The notes beneath the pieces are model-generated. The model was not told the DNA's origin. It searched no databases and saw only the letters and a program-made list of their open reading frames with translations. 35,744 bases of DNA from Neocallimastix lanati (nom. inval.) (taxonomy: Eukaryota; Neocallimastigomycota; Neocallimastigomycetes; Neocallimastigales; Neocallimastigaceae): NCBI GenBank assembly GCA_016946835.1, contig JACVTC010000079.1, positions 870,001 to 905,744 on the forward strand, in the 5' to 3' direction. The position numbers and the translations under genes are program-made. Each line of letters starts with the position of its first letter. Position 1 is the first letter of the stretch. Shown here in pieces: positions 22,582 to 32,523 of the stretch.

Positions 22582-22617
22582 TATTCTATTCACTAAATAT
22601 ATTTAGTGAATAGAATA
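22582..22617. terminator. Perfect 36-bp palindrome downstream of the secreted-protein gene
   Basis: The left half tattctattcactaaata is followed directly by its exact reverse complement, so all 36 bases are self-complementary with no spacer. It lies 18 bases beyond the last stop codon (22635-22637) of the broken tail of the minus-strand gene at 23100-24332. A hairpin in the 3' untranslated region or transcript end is one reading. A dimeric protein-binding site, or a trace of an insertion or excision event, is another. The terminator label is an inference from position. Confidence 0.45.
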
Positions 22618-22634
22618 ATATTATATTCCGTTTG

Positions 22635-23099
22635 TTATTTTCTTTTATTCCAATATTCAACTTGATCAAAATTTTTCCAATTCCATGTTTCTTTTTGATC
22701 AAAATTTTTTTGATTCCAATTTTCTGTTTGTTGATAATTTTTTATTTTGATCATAAGTTCGGCTAAATGATTCTTTATGAAAATCTAAATTATCATTTTT
22801 TTGTATATTTCCATATAATTTTGAAACCGTTTGACCTGCTTGATTTGTTCCATCTATATAATTTTTTTTTTCCTCTCCTTTTAACTTTTTTAGATAGATT
22901 TTTCGCTGCTTCTTTACCTGCTTTGTTAGCTAATTTTTTAGCTATTTTTTTAACTACATATTTACCAGCATACTTTATTCCTTGTTTTACTAATACTCTA
23001 GCTGCAGTTGAAATAGCAAAATCAACTATTATAGGTGCCAATGCTACTAAAGGAAGAAATCTTTTCTAACTGTGTTTCGTTATCCGATCTATAATTATT
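22635..23099 (-). pseudogene. Broken C-terminal continuation of the secreted protein (cationic helix and Trp-rich tail)
   Basis: After the TAA at 23100-23102 the same frame continues for about a dozen codons (NNYRSDNETQLEK). Coding-like sequence then resumes in other frames with shifts at A/T runs near 23062-23065, 22862-22871 and 22738-22743. The second piece begins PLVALAPIIVDFAI and becomes a Lys/Ala-rich amphipathic segment (KYVVKKIAKKLANKAGKEAA). The third contains YIDGTNQAGQTVSKLYGN. The last has a short repeat, NWNQKNFDQ then NWKNFDQ, and ends at a TAA at 22635-22637. The middle segment has an open frame of 82 codons, but it starts at TTG, not ATG, so it is not a separate gene. Together with the neighbour this was, or is, one gene of about 560 codons; it is either a decayed C-terminus or a set of sequencing errors plus one true or false stop. 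Confidence 0.65.
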
Positions 23100-24332
23100 T
23101 TAATATACAATAAATTCGTAATTATTTTCATTTCTTTTATTTTTGTCATTATACGAAGTTTTATCATTTATATAATCTATTCTACCGATGGGCTCATATT
23201 GATCATCATGATAGTCATAATCTTCTTTACTTAAATAACTATATTCTTTTGTACCTGATTTTTCTTTATATCCACTCCAATTATTTTCTCTAGAAACACT
23301 TGTGGTATTAGTTATGGCATGAGTATCATCTTCAGTAACTCTATGAACATTAGCTTCAGAGTGATCAACGTTGACCGACATATTATTATCATTTGTATCT
23401 GTTTTGGACTCTGAATGCGCTATAGAAACTGCTAATTCTAATGAATTTGTGTTAGCATCGGATTCGGATTGAGTTATACTGTCAGAATGGGTCAGTGTAG
23501 ACGCAATTTCAATGGTATTGGATATTTCATCTGTTAAAGTATCCGTATTACTTTCAATATTTCCTATACTACTTGATATAACTTGTCCTTCTGAATCAGT
23601 AATCGAATACTGACGTTCATTTGTAAAAGTAATAAGAGCATCACAAACAACAGTACATCCCTTACAATTGCTTACGGCAGCACAATTCGTAAACCCTTGC
23701 GATAATCCACTGGAAACATCGTTAATAATACTATTAATAGAATTAGGTAATTTCATGATACCACCTGTTGCATGTCTAATATTAGGAACCCGATCATTAA
23801 TACCTATAATCAATGATTTATGATAAGGATTAAATTTTGGATTATTACTAACTAATGGTATACATTGTTTATCGCTCTCTTTTAATTTATCATAAATAGC
23901 ATCAATGTAATTAGCAATTATTTGTTTTGACTCTTCAATTGTATTTTTACCTCTTACGTATGGATTAACATTTTCTGTTTTATTTTTATTTTCTGATATT
24001 TCATTATTCATATCATTATTATCTTTTGTTTCATCGTCTTGATTAGATCTCTTTCTTAAATTTTCTTGAATTGAAGAAATATCATAGTAAATACCAATAC
24101 TATTGACCATAGTACTATTATCACACCAAGAAACTCCATACCAAGTAGGCCCTAAAACCTTTGCATATTCTTCTATTGTTTTAGCGAATACAACATTACC
24201 GTCTTCGTCGAAATAAGCTGGATCATAAACTTTAGTTACACCTTTATGATTATAACGACAAAATATTTTAGTTTCATTTGCTAAAATACTATTAGCAAAG
24301 AATATACAAAGTACAATATTAATTAACTTCAT
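23100..24332 (-). CDS. Secreted Cys-containing, Ser/Thr-rich protein of unknown family
   Basis: A 410-residue protein with a clear N-terminal signal peptide (MKLINIVLCIFFANSILA). A basic LRKR at 91-94 could be a Kex2-type processing site. Seven cysteines remain after the signal peptide (25, 70, 157, 217, 223, 226, 230), four of them clustered in CAAVSNCKGCTVVC. Residues about 250-350 are dominated by Ser, Thr, Asp and Glu with a regular polar/hydrophobic pattern (SDSITQSESDANTNS, SIAHSESKTDT), a likely beta or coiled repetitive stalk. The C-terminus is Tyr/Asp-rich. Coding-like sequence continues past the stop, so the true protein may have been longer, with a cationic tail. I do not recognise a family. 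Secretion and repeat architecture suggest a surface or extracellular interaction role; that is inference. Confidence 0.85.
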   Translation of the reverse strand: MKLINIVLCIFFANSILANETKIFCRYNHKGVTKVYDPAYFDEDGNVVFAKTIEEYAKVLGPTWYGVSWCDNSTMVNSIGIYYDISSIQENLRKRSNQDDETKDNNDMNNEISENKNKTENVNPYVRGKNTIEESKQIIANYIDAIYDKLKESDKQCIPLVSNNPKFNPYHKSLIIGINDRVPNIRHATGGIMKLPNSINSIINDVSSGLSQGFTNCAAVSNCKGCTVVCDALITFTNERQYSITDSEGQVISSSIGNIESNTDTLTDEISNTIEIASTLTHSDSITQSESDANTNSLELAVSIAHSESKTDTNDNNMSVNVDHSEANVHRVTEDDTHAITNTTSVSRENNWSGYKEKSGTKEYSYLSKEDYDYHDDQYEPIGRIDYINDKTSYNDKNKRNENNYEFIVY

Positions 24333-25105
24333 AAATTTATTATTTAAAAAATAAGATAAATAATTTTTATTTTTTTTTTTTATTTTTCTTTTTATTCTTA
24401 ATTTTTAATAATTTATATTTTTGAAAATTAATTATTTATTTTTAAAAAATCATTTTATAAAAAATATAGATATATAAATAAATTAAAATATAGCTTTATG
24501 TTTTTTTAGAATGGCTATATTATTAAATTATATATAATTATAAATTTAATGTAATATAATATTTAATATTTACTATAAATTATTTGTTATAAAAAATTTT
24601 TTTACTTTATTTATTAATATTTTTTAAAATATTTTTATTTTTATTTATTACTTTAAAATAGTAAATGAAAATAAGTCGTTCTTGATTTTTTTAACATAAA
24701 AAAAAAATAATAAGAAGAAGAAAATAATTAATTAATTAATAATAAGAAAATAAAATTAAAAAATAAATTTTTAAAAAAAAGTAATTATAATATTAATAAT
24801 TAATATAGTATTTTTTTTTTTTACTATAATAATTATACAATATTAATTACTTTAACTATTTTATTTTATTTATTTGCTTATTAGTAATTATAATATTATT
24901 AATAAAATTAATAAACATTATATTAATTTTATAAAAATAATAATAAAAATTATAATAATAATAATAGTAATAATAGTAATAATAATAATAATTATAATAT
25001 ATATATATATATATATTTTTTTTTTAATTTTATTTTATTTTATTTTTATTTTTTTTTTCTTTTTGTTTCTTAACATTTATATATCTTATTAATTAGTTAT
25101 TACAA
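24333..25105. other. Intergenic AT-rich DNA with microsatellites
   Basis: A/T runs, an AAT/AGT tract and a TA run around 24950-25016. No gene. It contains the upstream region of the secreted-protein gene and the 3' side of the giant gene. Confidence 0.5.
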
Positions 25106-28100
25106 TTATTTAGTTATTTGTTTCTTAATATTTATATATTTTATTCTAAATTGTTTATTAGCTTTTACAATATTATTTTTACTAATACAATAGTTATGAA
25201 TACTATTAATATTATTCATATTAGGTTTTATACTAATTACTAAAGGTTTGTTATTTAAATTAATATTATTTTTAGTAATATAATTGGAAACATATTTAAT
25301 GTTATTATTAAAATAACTTTTATAATCATCAATGGTTACTTGGTTTTCTCTTCCTAACATCTTTGCAAACTTATAATATGATCCAACCACATATATAGTA
25401 AACTTATTTATTGTAGTTTCTATATGTTTTTTAGTATCATCAGTTATAGATTCTTTAATTTTATCGTCATATTCGGATATTTCATTAAATACTTCTTCAA
25501 TCTTTATATTCGCGTTTTCGGTAATTTTTGATTCAATATTAGGATTATATTTCATAACTTCATCTATAGCTTCAGAAAATATTTCATTTTGAAATTCATC
25601 CAAGGGTTGAATATTTTTTATTAATTTATCATGTAACTTATTATAATTATGGGTTACTGCATTAGCATCTTTTGAATTTATACTACCTGGTGATTGATAA
25701 TTAGCATATTGATAATTTAATTCAACCGAATAACCTAAACTATCATAGGATTCAATATTACTATCTTTAATTAAATGTGATAATACATCAGATTTACTTT
25801 TAATGTTTGATTTATCATAAAACATATTTATTAAACTAGATTCACTTAATGCATAAACAATACTATCTCCCCAACTAAATTTATCTTCCTTTATAAATTT
25901 ACTATTAATATTATATATTTTAGGATTATTTTTTGCTGTACTGGATATAACAGAGTTTAATTTATTAGTAATTAAATATCTCACACGATTATCTAATTCT
26001 TTATCAAATTCTAACGTACTGATAGGAATATTATTATTTATATCACTACTAAGTATTCTATCATAACAAATAGCTGTAGCAACTAAATCATTATAGTTAC
26101 TAGATAATGATACAATGCTCAATATATATAATTCATTACCTGCATATGATCTTAATTCTTTAATTTTTATTCCCTGCTGATCAATATGTTTTTTTGTATC
26201 GGTAATAAATTTATAAGTATTTTTATTTAAATATTTATTTTTAGAATTCTTTATTTGGCTTTCTACACCTTTAAATATTAATTCTTTACTTTCTGGAGAA
26301 ATATTATTATCTTTAATTACATCAATAGCATTTTTACCTTCTAACGGCTCAAGATCTGGATCTACTATTTTATTTAGTGAATTATTAATATCATCAATTA
26401 CAAATGTATCTTCGTCAAATAATATTGCAAGACTATTATGTAATTTATATATAGCATGACTATTATCACTTATCTTTCCTTTATAATATTCTTCATTAAC
26501 AATTGACATCATATCATGGAAATTTTCATATATTTTACGTAATTCATTTTTATGATCTTCACTTAATGAACTTATATCTAAAGTTTCAGTTAATTCACAT
26601 AAACTATTAAGAGCTTCATTTAAATTATTTCCTTCACCGATACTTCTATAATCTATTTCTGAAGATATTTTTCCATCTTCAAACATTACTCCTAAACCAT
26701 ATATTAAATTACCATTATTTATATTTACTATACTTAATAATTTATTAAGATTAATTATAATATTTTTTCTATAATATTTAGAATTTAAATCTTTAGTGTA
26801 TTTTAAAGTATAAACCATTTCGTTTCCTTTATTATCACGTATAATATTAAATTTATCTTTATGTAAACTGTAATCTCTATTGAAATATTTTTCTAATTTT
26901 TCTATATCATTACTATTTATATTTTTTACATTTAAATCATTATTGTATTTGGAAGAAGATAACATTGATTTTAATTCATTAATTATATTATTAAATCCAA
27001 CTATAAAATCCGTACTTTCTTTTTCACTAAAATTTTCAAAATTTTTATTATACGTTGTGGATAAGTCTTTCCAAACATTTACAAGACTTTCTGCATTTTT
27101 ATATATAAGTTTAGGATTAGATAGATTATCTACTTCATATTGAATAGGTAATATATTTTTATCAATATTTTTATCTTTAAATATTCTTAATAATTTTAAT
27201 GTAATTTCTTCTATATGCTTATCAGGTAAAATATTTTCTCTATTATTATTTAATACTCTTAAATTATTTTCAGAGGAATTTATTTCATCATCAATTTTCA
27301 TATTATTTTTATTTACTATGGTATTATATAATTTATGAACAATTTCTGAATTTAAAGATGTTTTATCATTTTTATATAGTTCTAATTCATTAATAGATTT
27401 TAAATCATTTAATTCATTATATATAGAGTTTATATCTTCAATATTTTCTAACTTTTCTAATTCTTCACATAATTCATTGATAGCAGATAACGAATCATCT
27501 GAATTCAAAACTGTATTTAGATTAATTCCTGCCATTTTAGATAATTTTTCTATTATTTTATTTAGCTTATTTTTATTAAGCTTAGATTGTGAATCATGAG
27601 AATCTAATGAATATAATTCAATATCATAAATATTTCCAAAATTTTCTTTATGAATATTAATTATTTCAAAATATGATGATATTAACTTATTTACATTTTC
27701 TTCATTCATTTCATTATTATTATTGTTATAATCGGAATTTGTATATTCTAGAATTTGATCATTAGTTATGCTATTAAAGTTTCTAATAAATTTTTCACTT
27801 TGTTCTTTATCAAATTTATCAATATTATTTTTATATGTTTCTGCTAATGTATTTAATACTTCATTGATTGATTCGGCATCTTTAACTAACATTTTTATAT
27901 CATTAATATCATTTATATTTGAAGTATAGGGTAAAATATTTGAATTTAAATCCATAATTTTAAATGTTTTTAAAGTATTAATTATTGTAAATGAAATTGT
28001 TAATTCTTTTGATATTTTTATTTGATTACCAGTTCGACATGAGCTAAGAGATCTTTTAAATAGTAATTTACATTGTTTATAAATCTCTCTTTGATCATCA

Positions 28101-30652
28101 ATAGTTAATTTATTTGCTTCATTAACTAATTCAATAGATGGAGTTAGATCATCATTATGTGACATATCATTTATAATATTAACAAATTTATAAAATTCTA
28201 AATTTTCACTAATATTTTTACTAACAGGTTGTAATTTTTCTATTAAATTTTGTTTAGATAAATCACGAATTATTTTTTTTTCAGTTGTATATTCTTTTTC
28301 TAATTCTTTTACTTTTTCATCTTCTTCTGATATTTTACTATCAATATTTAACAAATAATTATCTAAAGAATTATTATAGGTCATATAATGATTTATTTTC
28401 TTCTTAGTTTCATCTAATTCTAAATATGTTGTTTTCATAATATTATTCATACTAATTTTATATTCTTCAGTATTTTTCACTTTAGTCAGAATACTATTAT
28501 ATTCCTTTTTATTTTTATTTTTAAATTCAATTACTCTAAGTATATTTTTAATTTTATCTTCTTCATATACATTATACTGTTTATTTATTTGATTTATTTT
28601 ATTTTCTGTATACTTTTTTTCAACATTTGCATTTAATTTTGCTAAAAAGTCATCATTTTTCTCATTTATTATTTCATTATTTATCATAACCAATATATCA
28701 TATTGCATAAAATTCGCAATAATTTTTAATTTTTCATTCTTAGCAATAATTTCCTGATAATTCTTTTGATATTCTTCATAATCATCTTTTAATGGGTCAC
28801 TTAATAATTTATTACATATATTATTATATTCTTCTTCTTTTTCCTTAATTTTATTAATATCATATTTTTCAACATTATTAGAATTTTTATTTAAATCATT
28901 AATAAAATCAATCTTTGTTAACTGTTTTAACATTTTTGCTATTTTTGTATTTTCATTACTCAAAATAACACGTTCTTTTTTTAATTTTTCTTTAATTTGT
29001 TCATTTTTATCATTTTTTATTATTTCGTTCCAATTTTTTTTCAATAATGATTTTATACTAGATTGTTTTTCTTCTAAATATCCTTTAATATTTTCAATAG
29101 CAGTATTAAGATTTAAATTAGATTTATCCATAATTGAATCAAAATTTTCTGGATCTTTAATAAGCTCATCTATTATAGATTTTAAATTTGATATTTGTGT
29201 TTTATACTTATTATATTCTTTTTTTTCTTTATTTATTTTTTCTATTTTAATATTTTTTAATTCTTCTCTTTTATTTAAGTATTTTGCTATTAATTTTTCA
29301 ATATGGTCAATTTCATCATTACTATAACTACATAACAAATTATCATTATTATCATATGTTGGATTACGTTGAACTATAAGATCGAGAACAATTTCCTTTA
29401 AACTATCTTCATCTTCATCATTCTCTTTATTATTATCTATATAATCATCAGGATTATATGTGTCAATATGACGTCCTTCTATAACACGTTCAAGAATTAC
29501 ACCTGACTCTGGTATAATATGTATTCCTTTACCTTTTATTTGGCCTATTAAATCCATATTTTCATCAATACCAGTAAATGATTGATTACCATATCCACTT
29601 AAATCACTATTAACATTTGTTAAAATTAATGATTTTATTTTTGACTTATCAATCTCATATTTAGATTTTTTATCATTATAGTTTAGCTCTAATGCATAAA
29701 TTTTATCATTTACAGTATCTTTAACAATAAAATGTAATATATTTTTATTTTTATTACCATTATTTTCTTCAATTAAAGTAAAATCTATATTTTCATTAAT
29801 AATTTCATATTTGCCATCACTACCTTTATCTAAAAATAATTTATAACACTCTTCAGTATCAATACAACTTTCTCCTACAGCTTTATATAAAATATATATA
29901 TCAGAATCTACATCCATTAAGTTATTTTCTTCTTTATATAATTTTAATATATTATTATTATTTCCAATAACACCATTCCTAATAAATTCTTTAACATTAT
30001 AATTATTATAATATTGATGTTCTTTATTAATTTGTTCAATTTCAACAATTGGTTTTTCTGCTTTTCTATTATAAATGGATATAATATTTAATTCTTTATC
30101 ACTATCAATTAATGTAATTCCAGTTAATTTTCTGAATATATCTATTTTTTTCATATGTTCCTCAAATTGCATTTCCATAGTTATTTTCTCATTAGTATTA
30201 GGATCAATAGGAAGATTGTTATTATTAGGATCATTATATCTAGCATATAATTCTGATCTATATAGATCATTTTGTGTATCAGAATGTTCAATATATTGAT
30301 AACTTAATCTATCACATGCTATTATTTCAGCTAGTTTATATAGTTCTTTAAACCTTCTTTCAATTTCACTATTTTGAGATTTTTCATCTGGAAAATTATT
30401 TAAATCAGATTTAACTTTCTTTAAACTTGGAATAATTTCAGTTATATCTTTAATATATTTATTATTATTACTATTATTTATACTAATATTAATTTTTAAA
30501 GGCTTTCCATCTAAACCTTTAACTATATTACCATTATGATCACCAGCTAATAAAATTAATAAAGCTATTTGTAAATCTAAATGATTATATGGACTACAAT
30601 CAATTTTAGTAAAAAGTACTAATAATAAAATAAAATACTTAATGATATTCAT
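25106..30652 (-). CDS. Giant secreted protein of unknown family with internal duplication and coiled-coil region
   Basis: An uninterrupted frame of 1863 codons from 30697. The better start is the ATG at 30652 (residue 16 of the long frame), because it begins directly with a signal peptide, MNIIKYFILLLVLFTKIDC, then SPYN; this gives 1848 residues. Positions below count from 30697. Residues about 40-460 form a mixed region starting LQIALLILLAGD. Residues about 480-860 are Lys/Glu-rich and probably coiled coil. Two related blocks follow: ESINEVLNTLAETYKNN near 942 resembles ESLVNVWKDLSTTYNKN near 1207, and LSAINELCEELEKLENI near 1075 resembles LNEALNSLCELTETLDI near 1362, so a unit of roughly 260-290 residues is duplicated. 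The C-terminal 350 residues are unlike the rest. No transmembrane anchor was seen after the signal peptide. An intact frame of this length in such AT-rich DNA indicates strong selection. The gene begins 69 nt after the end of the ankyrin gene on the same strand. I recognise no family; an extracellular structural or effector-like role is only inferred. Confidence 0.85.
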   Translation of the reverse strand: MNIIKYFILLLVLFTKIDCSPYNHLDLQIALLILLAGDHNGNIVKGLDGKPLKINISINNSNNNKYIKDITEIIPSLKKVKSDLNNFPDEKSQNSEIERRFKELYKLAEIIACDRLSYQYIEHSDTQNDLYRSELYARYNDPNNNNLPIDPNTNEKITMEMQFEEHMKKIDIFRKLTGITLIDSDKELNIISIYNRKAEKPIVEIEQINKEHQYYNNYNVKEFIRNGVIGNNNNILKLYKEENNLMDVDSDIYILYKAVGESCIDTEECYKLFLDKGSDGKYEIINENIDFTLIEENNGNKNKNILHFIVKDTVNDKIYALELNYNDKKSKYEIDKSKIKSLILTNVNSDLSGYGNQSFTGIDENMDLIGQIKGKGIHIIPESGVILERVIEGRHIDTYNPDDYIDNNKENDEDEDSLKEIVLDLIVQRNPTYDNNDNLLCSYSNDEIDHIEKLIAKYLNKREELKNIKIEKINKEKKEYNKYKTQISNLKSIIDELIKDPENFDSIMDKSNLNLNTAIENIKGYLEEKQSSIKSLLKKNWNEIIKNDKNEQIKEKLKKERVILSNENTKIAKMLKQLTKIDFINDLNKNSNNVEKYDINKIKEKEEEYNNICNKLLSDPLKDDYEEYQKNYQEIIAKNEKLKIIANFMQYDILVMINNEIINEKNDDFLAKLNANVEKKYTENKINQINKQYNVYEEDKIKNILRVIEFKNKNKKEYNSILTKVKNTEEYKISMNNIMKTTYLELDETKKKINHYMTYNNSLDNYLLNIDSKISEEDEKVKELEKEYTTEKKIIRDLSKQNLIEKLQPVSKNISENLEFYKFVNIINDMSHNDDLTPSIELVNEANKLTIDDQREIYKQCKLLFKRSLSSCRTGNQIKISKELTISFTIINTLKTFKIMDLNSNILPYTSNINDINDIKMLVKDAESINEVLNTLAETYKNNIDKFDKEQSEKFIRNFNSITNDQILEYTNSDYNNNNNEMNEENVNKLISSYFEIINIHKENFGNIYDIELYSLDSHDSQSKLNKNKLNKIIEKLSKMAGINLNTVLNSDDSLSAINELCEELEKLENIEDINSIYNELNDLKSINELELYKNDKTSLNSEIVHKLYNTIVNKNNMKIDDEINSSENNLRVLNNNRENILPDKHIEEITLKLLRIFKDKNIDKNILPIQYEVDNLSNPKLIYKNAESLVNVWKDLSTTYNKNFENFSEKESTDFIVGFNNIINELKSMLSSSKYNNDLNVKNINSNDIEKLEKYFNRDYSLHKDKFNIIRDNKGNEMVYTLKYTKDLNSKYYRKNIIINLNKLLSIVNINNGNLIYGLGVMFEDGKISSEIDYRSIGEGNNLNEALNSLCELTETLDISSLSEDHKNELRKIYENFHDMMSIVNEEYYKGKISDNSHAIYKLHNSLAILFDEDTFVIDDINNSLNKIVDPDLEPLEGKNAIDVIKDNNISPESKELIFKGVESQIKNSKNKYLNKNTYKFITDTKKHIDQQGIKIKELRSYAGNELYILSIVSLSSNYNDLVATAICYDRILSSDINNNIPISTLEFDKELDNRVRYLITNKLNSVISSTAKNNPKIYNINSKFIKEDKFSWGDSIVYALSESSLINMFYDKSNIKSKSDVLSHLIKDSNIESYDSLGYSVELNYQYANYQSPGSINSKDANAVTHNYNKLHDKLIKNIQPLDEFQNEIFSEAIDEVMKYNPNIESKITENANIKIEEVFNEISEYDDKIKESITDDTKKHIETTINKFTIYVVGSYYKFAKMLGRENQVTIDDYKSYFNNNIKYVSNYITKNNINLNNKPLVISIKPNMNNINSIHNYCISKNNIVKANKQFRIKYINIKKQITK

Positions 30653-30721
30653 TTTTAATGAATATTTTTTTTTAAAAAAAATTTTGAAAAAAATCATTTT
30701 ATAATTATCATTAACATGTTA

Positions 30722-31009
30722 TTATTTCGCTCCTTTTTCAATTAAAAAATCTATTAATGATACATTATATAAACATGTTATTTTCAATGGTGTATCACCA
30801 TATTTATTTTTTATATTTATTTTAGCACCATTTTCAATAAAAAAATTATTTATATATTTATTAAAATAACGACATATTTCAAATATTGGCGTTTCATTTT
30901 CATTATCTAATATATTAATATCTGCTCCTCTTTTAATTAAATATTCAATTATACTTTCTTTTCCTACATTTTTATAATATTTAAATATGTAATGGTGAAT
31001 TACCTTCAT
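30722..31009 (-). CDS. C-terminal ankyrin repeats, frame-shifted continuation of the gene at 30981-31946
   Basis: This minus-strand frame encodes two and a half more ankyrin repeats: SIIEYLIKRGADINILDNENE, cut by the shift at its start, then TPIFEICRYF...FIENGAKINIKNKYGD, then TPLKITCLYNVSLIDFLIEKGAK, ending at the stop. The repeat started in the upstream frame (NEGNSPLH) is completed here, so a one-base loss or two-base gain in the AT stretch at about 30985-31000 splits one gene of roughly 410 codons. The ATG at 31009 falls inside the overlap and is probably not a real start. It stops 69 nt before the preferred start of the giant secreted protein. Confidence 0.75.
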   Translation of the reverse strand: MKVIHHYIFKYYKNVGKESIIEYLIKRGADINILDNENETPIFEICRYFNKYINNFFIENGAKINIKNKYGDTPLKITCLYNVSLIDFLIEKGAK

Positions 31010-31946
31010 TATCTTGCTTATTTATATCTGCTCCATAATCAAGTAAAATTTTTACTATTTCTTTTTTTCCATATTTACAAGCTGTTATTAAAGGAGTTTC
31101 TCCTTTATTATTTGCTTTACTTATATCCGCTCCCTGTTCTATTAAAAATACCACATTTTTTTTATTAGCTGCAGTTCGAGACAGATTTATCAATGGTGTA
31201 TTGCCTTCATTGTCTTGTGCATTAATATTTGCTCCATATTTTAATAATTTATATATTAAACAATTCGTTACATAATTATATTGTATACAAGCTTTATGTA
31301 ATGGAGTTTCACCTTTATTATTTATTACATTAATATGATATTCATTATTAATTAAAGATATTATTTTATTAACACCACCATATATATGTAATAATGTATT
31401 TCCTTCATTATCTTTTATATATACATAAGCTCCATACTTATTAATTAACATATCTACTATATCACTTAAACTAAAATAATATGCAAGAAATAGAGGATTA
31501 ACTATTTTTCTACAACGAATATCATATCTATTTAAATCACAGTCAAAAGAAAAATATTTATATGAATTTAAAATGTTAAAATTAATTACAGAATTACATT
31601 TATCTTCTTTTTCTTTAATTAATATTAATTCAAATTCTATTCTGGAAATTTTTATTTTATTTTTATAATATAAAAGTAATTTTAAAATAAATTCATTATT
31701 ATATTTAAAATAATCATTGAATTCATAATCTCTATCATACTTATAATTTTCAAATAATTCATTTAATACTAACTCTAATGTTTTTTTTTTTTCTAATTTA
31801 GTTAAATTACAATTTTTAATTATTAAACAAATTAATGTTTTAATTTCATCAGATTTAAAATTATCTTCATTATATAATTTATATTCTTTAAGATATTTTA
31901 TTACTTCTGAATTTTTTTTATTTTTATAATATTCAAGATTATTCAT
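30981..31946 (-). CDS. Ankyrin-repeat protein (truncated by a frameshift)
   Basis: A 321-residue frame starting MNNLEYYKN, with no signal peptide. The first 140 or so residues are Lys/Leu/Glu-rich and helical. From about residue 165, canonical ankyrin repeats follow: NPLFLAYYFSLSDIVDMLI, NTLLHIYGGVNKIISLI, TPLHKACIQYNYV...LLKYGANINAQDNEGN, TPLINLSRTAANKKNVVFLI, then TPLITACKYGKKEIVKILLDYGADINKQDNEGN and the start of a sixth unit, SPLHI. The repeats are far closer to consensus than those of the genes at 12195 and 18093. The frame stops within the sixth repeat, and the rest continues in another frame at 30722-31009, so about eight repeats were originally present. Role: protein-protein binding, partner unknown. 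Confidence 0.88.
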   Translation of the reverse strand: MNNLEYYKNKKNSEVIKYLKEYKLYNEDNFKSDEIKTLICLIIKNCNLTKLEKKKTLELVLNELFENYKYDRDYEFNDYFKYNNEFILKLLLYYKNKIKISRIEFELILIKEKEDKCNSVINFNILNSYKYFSFDCDLNRYDIRCRKIVNPLFLAYYFSLSDIVDMLINKYGAYVYIKDNEGNTLLHIYGGVNKIISLINNEYHINVINNKGETPLHKACIQYNYVTNCLIYKLLKYGANINAQDNEGNTPLINLSRTAANKKNVVFLIEQGADISKANNKGETPLITACKYGKKEIVKILLDYGADINKQDNEGNSPLHI

Positions 31947-32523
31947 ATTAATTAAAATATAAAAATAAATTTAAATTTTATTAAATAAATATAACTTTAT
32001 ATTCCTATTTTTTTTAAAAAAAAAATTAGTAAATTTAATCAATTTAAATAATTTTTTCATATTTAATATTTATATTTTATTTAAAAAAATGATTTGTCTA
32101 AATACTACTATGTATTAAATTTAATTTAGTTATAATTGGAATAGTTGTTAAAAAATGAATAGTTATACATATACAGACATATAATTTAAGTATACTTTTT
32201 ATTTATTTTATTTTTAATATTTTATTATATATTTTTATTTTTTATTTCTTATTTCTTTTTAACTAAAATAATTTTAATAAGTAATTTAGGATACATTAAC
32301 ATTAAATAAATATACTTTACAAATTTTTAATATTTATTATCATATTTTGTTATAGTATACTAAATATTTAAATAATTTTTTTTTTTTTTTTTTTTTTTTT
32401 TAATAATAATTATTAAATGATTTTTTAAAATTTTAATAATATTTTAAAATATCTATTATTCATAATAATAATATTAATACTAATTATAATACCAATAGTA
32501 ATAAAATCAATATACAAATTAAA
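31947..32523. other. Divergent intergenic region
   Basis: Between the minus-strand ankyrin gene and the plus-strand gene at 32524, so it should hold both promoters. It contains a T-run of about 25 at 32378-32401 and A/T-rich DNA. No specific motif is supported. Confidence 0.5.

Noticed and set aside
22793-23041. Independent small gene for a Lys/Ala-rich protein
   Set aside because: The frame starts at TTG, has no ATG, and is best explained as a displaced part of the upstream secreted-protein gene.
23089-23108. 20-nt GT...AG intron that would remove the stop of the secreted-protein gene
   Set aside because: Far too short for a spliceosomal intron, and removing it does not restore an open frame.
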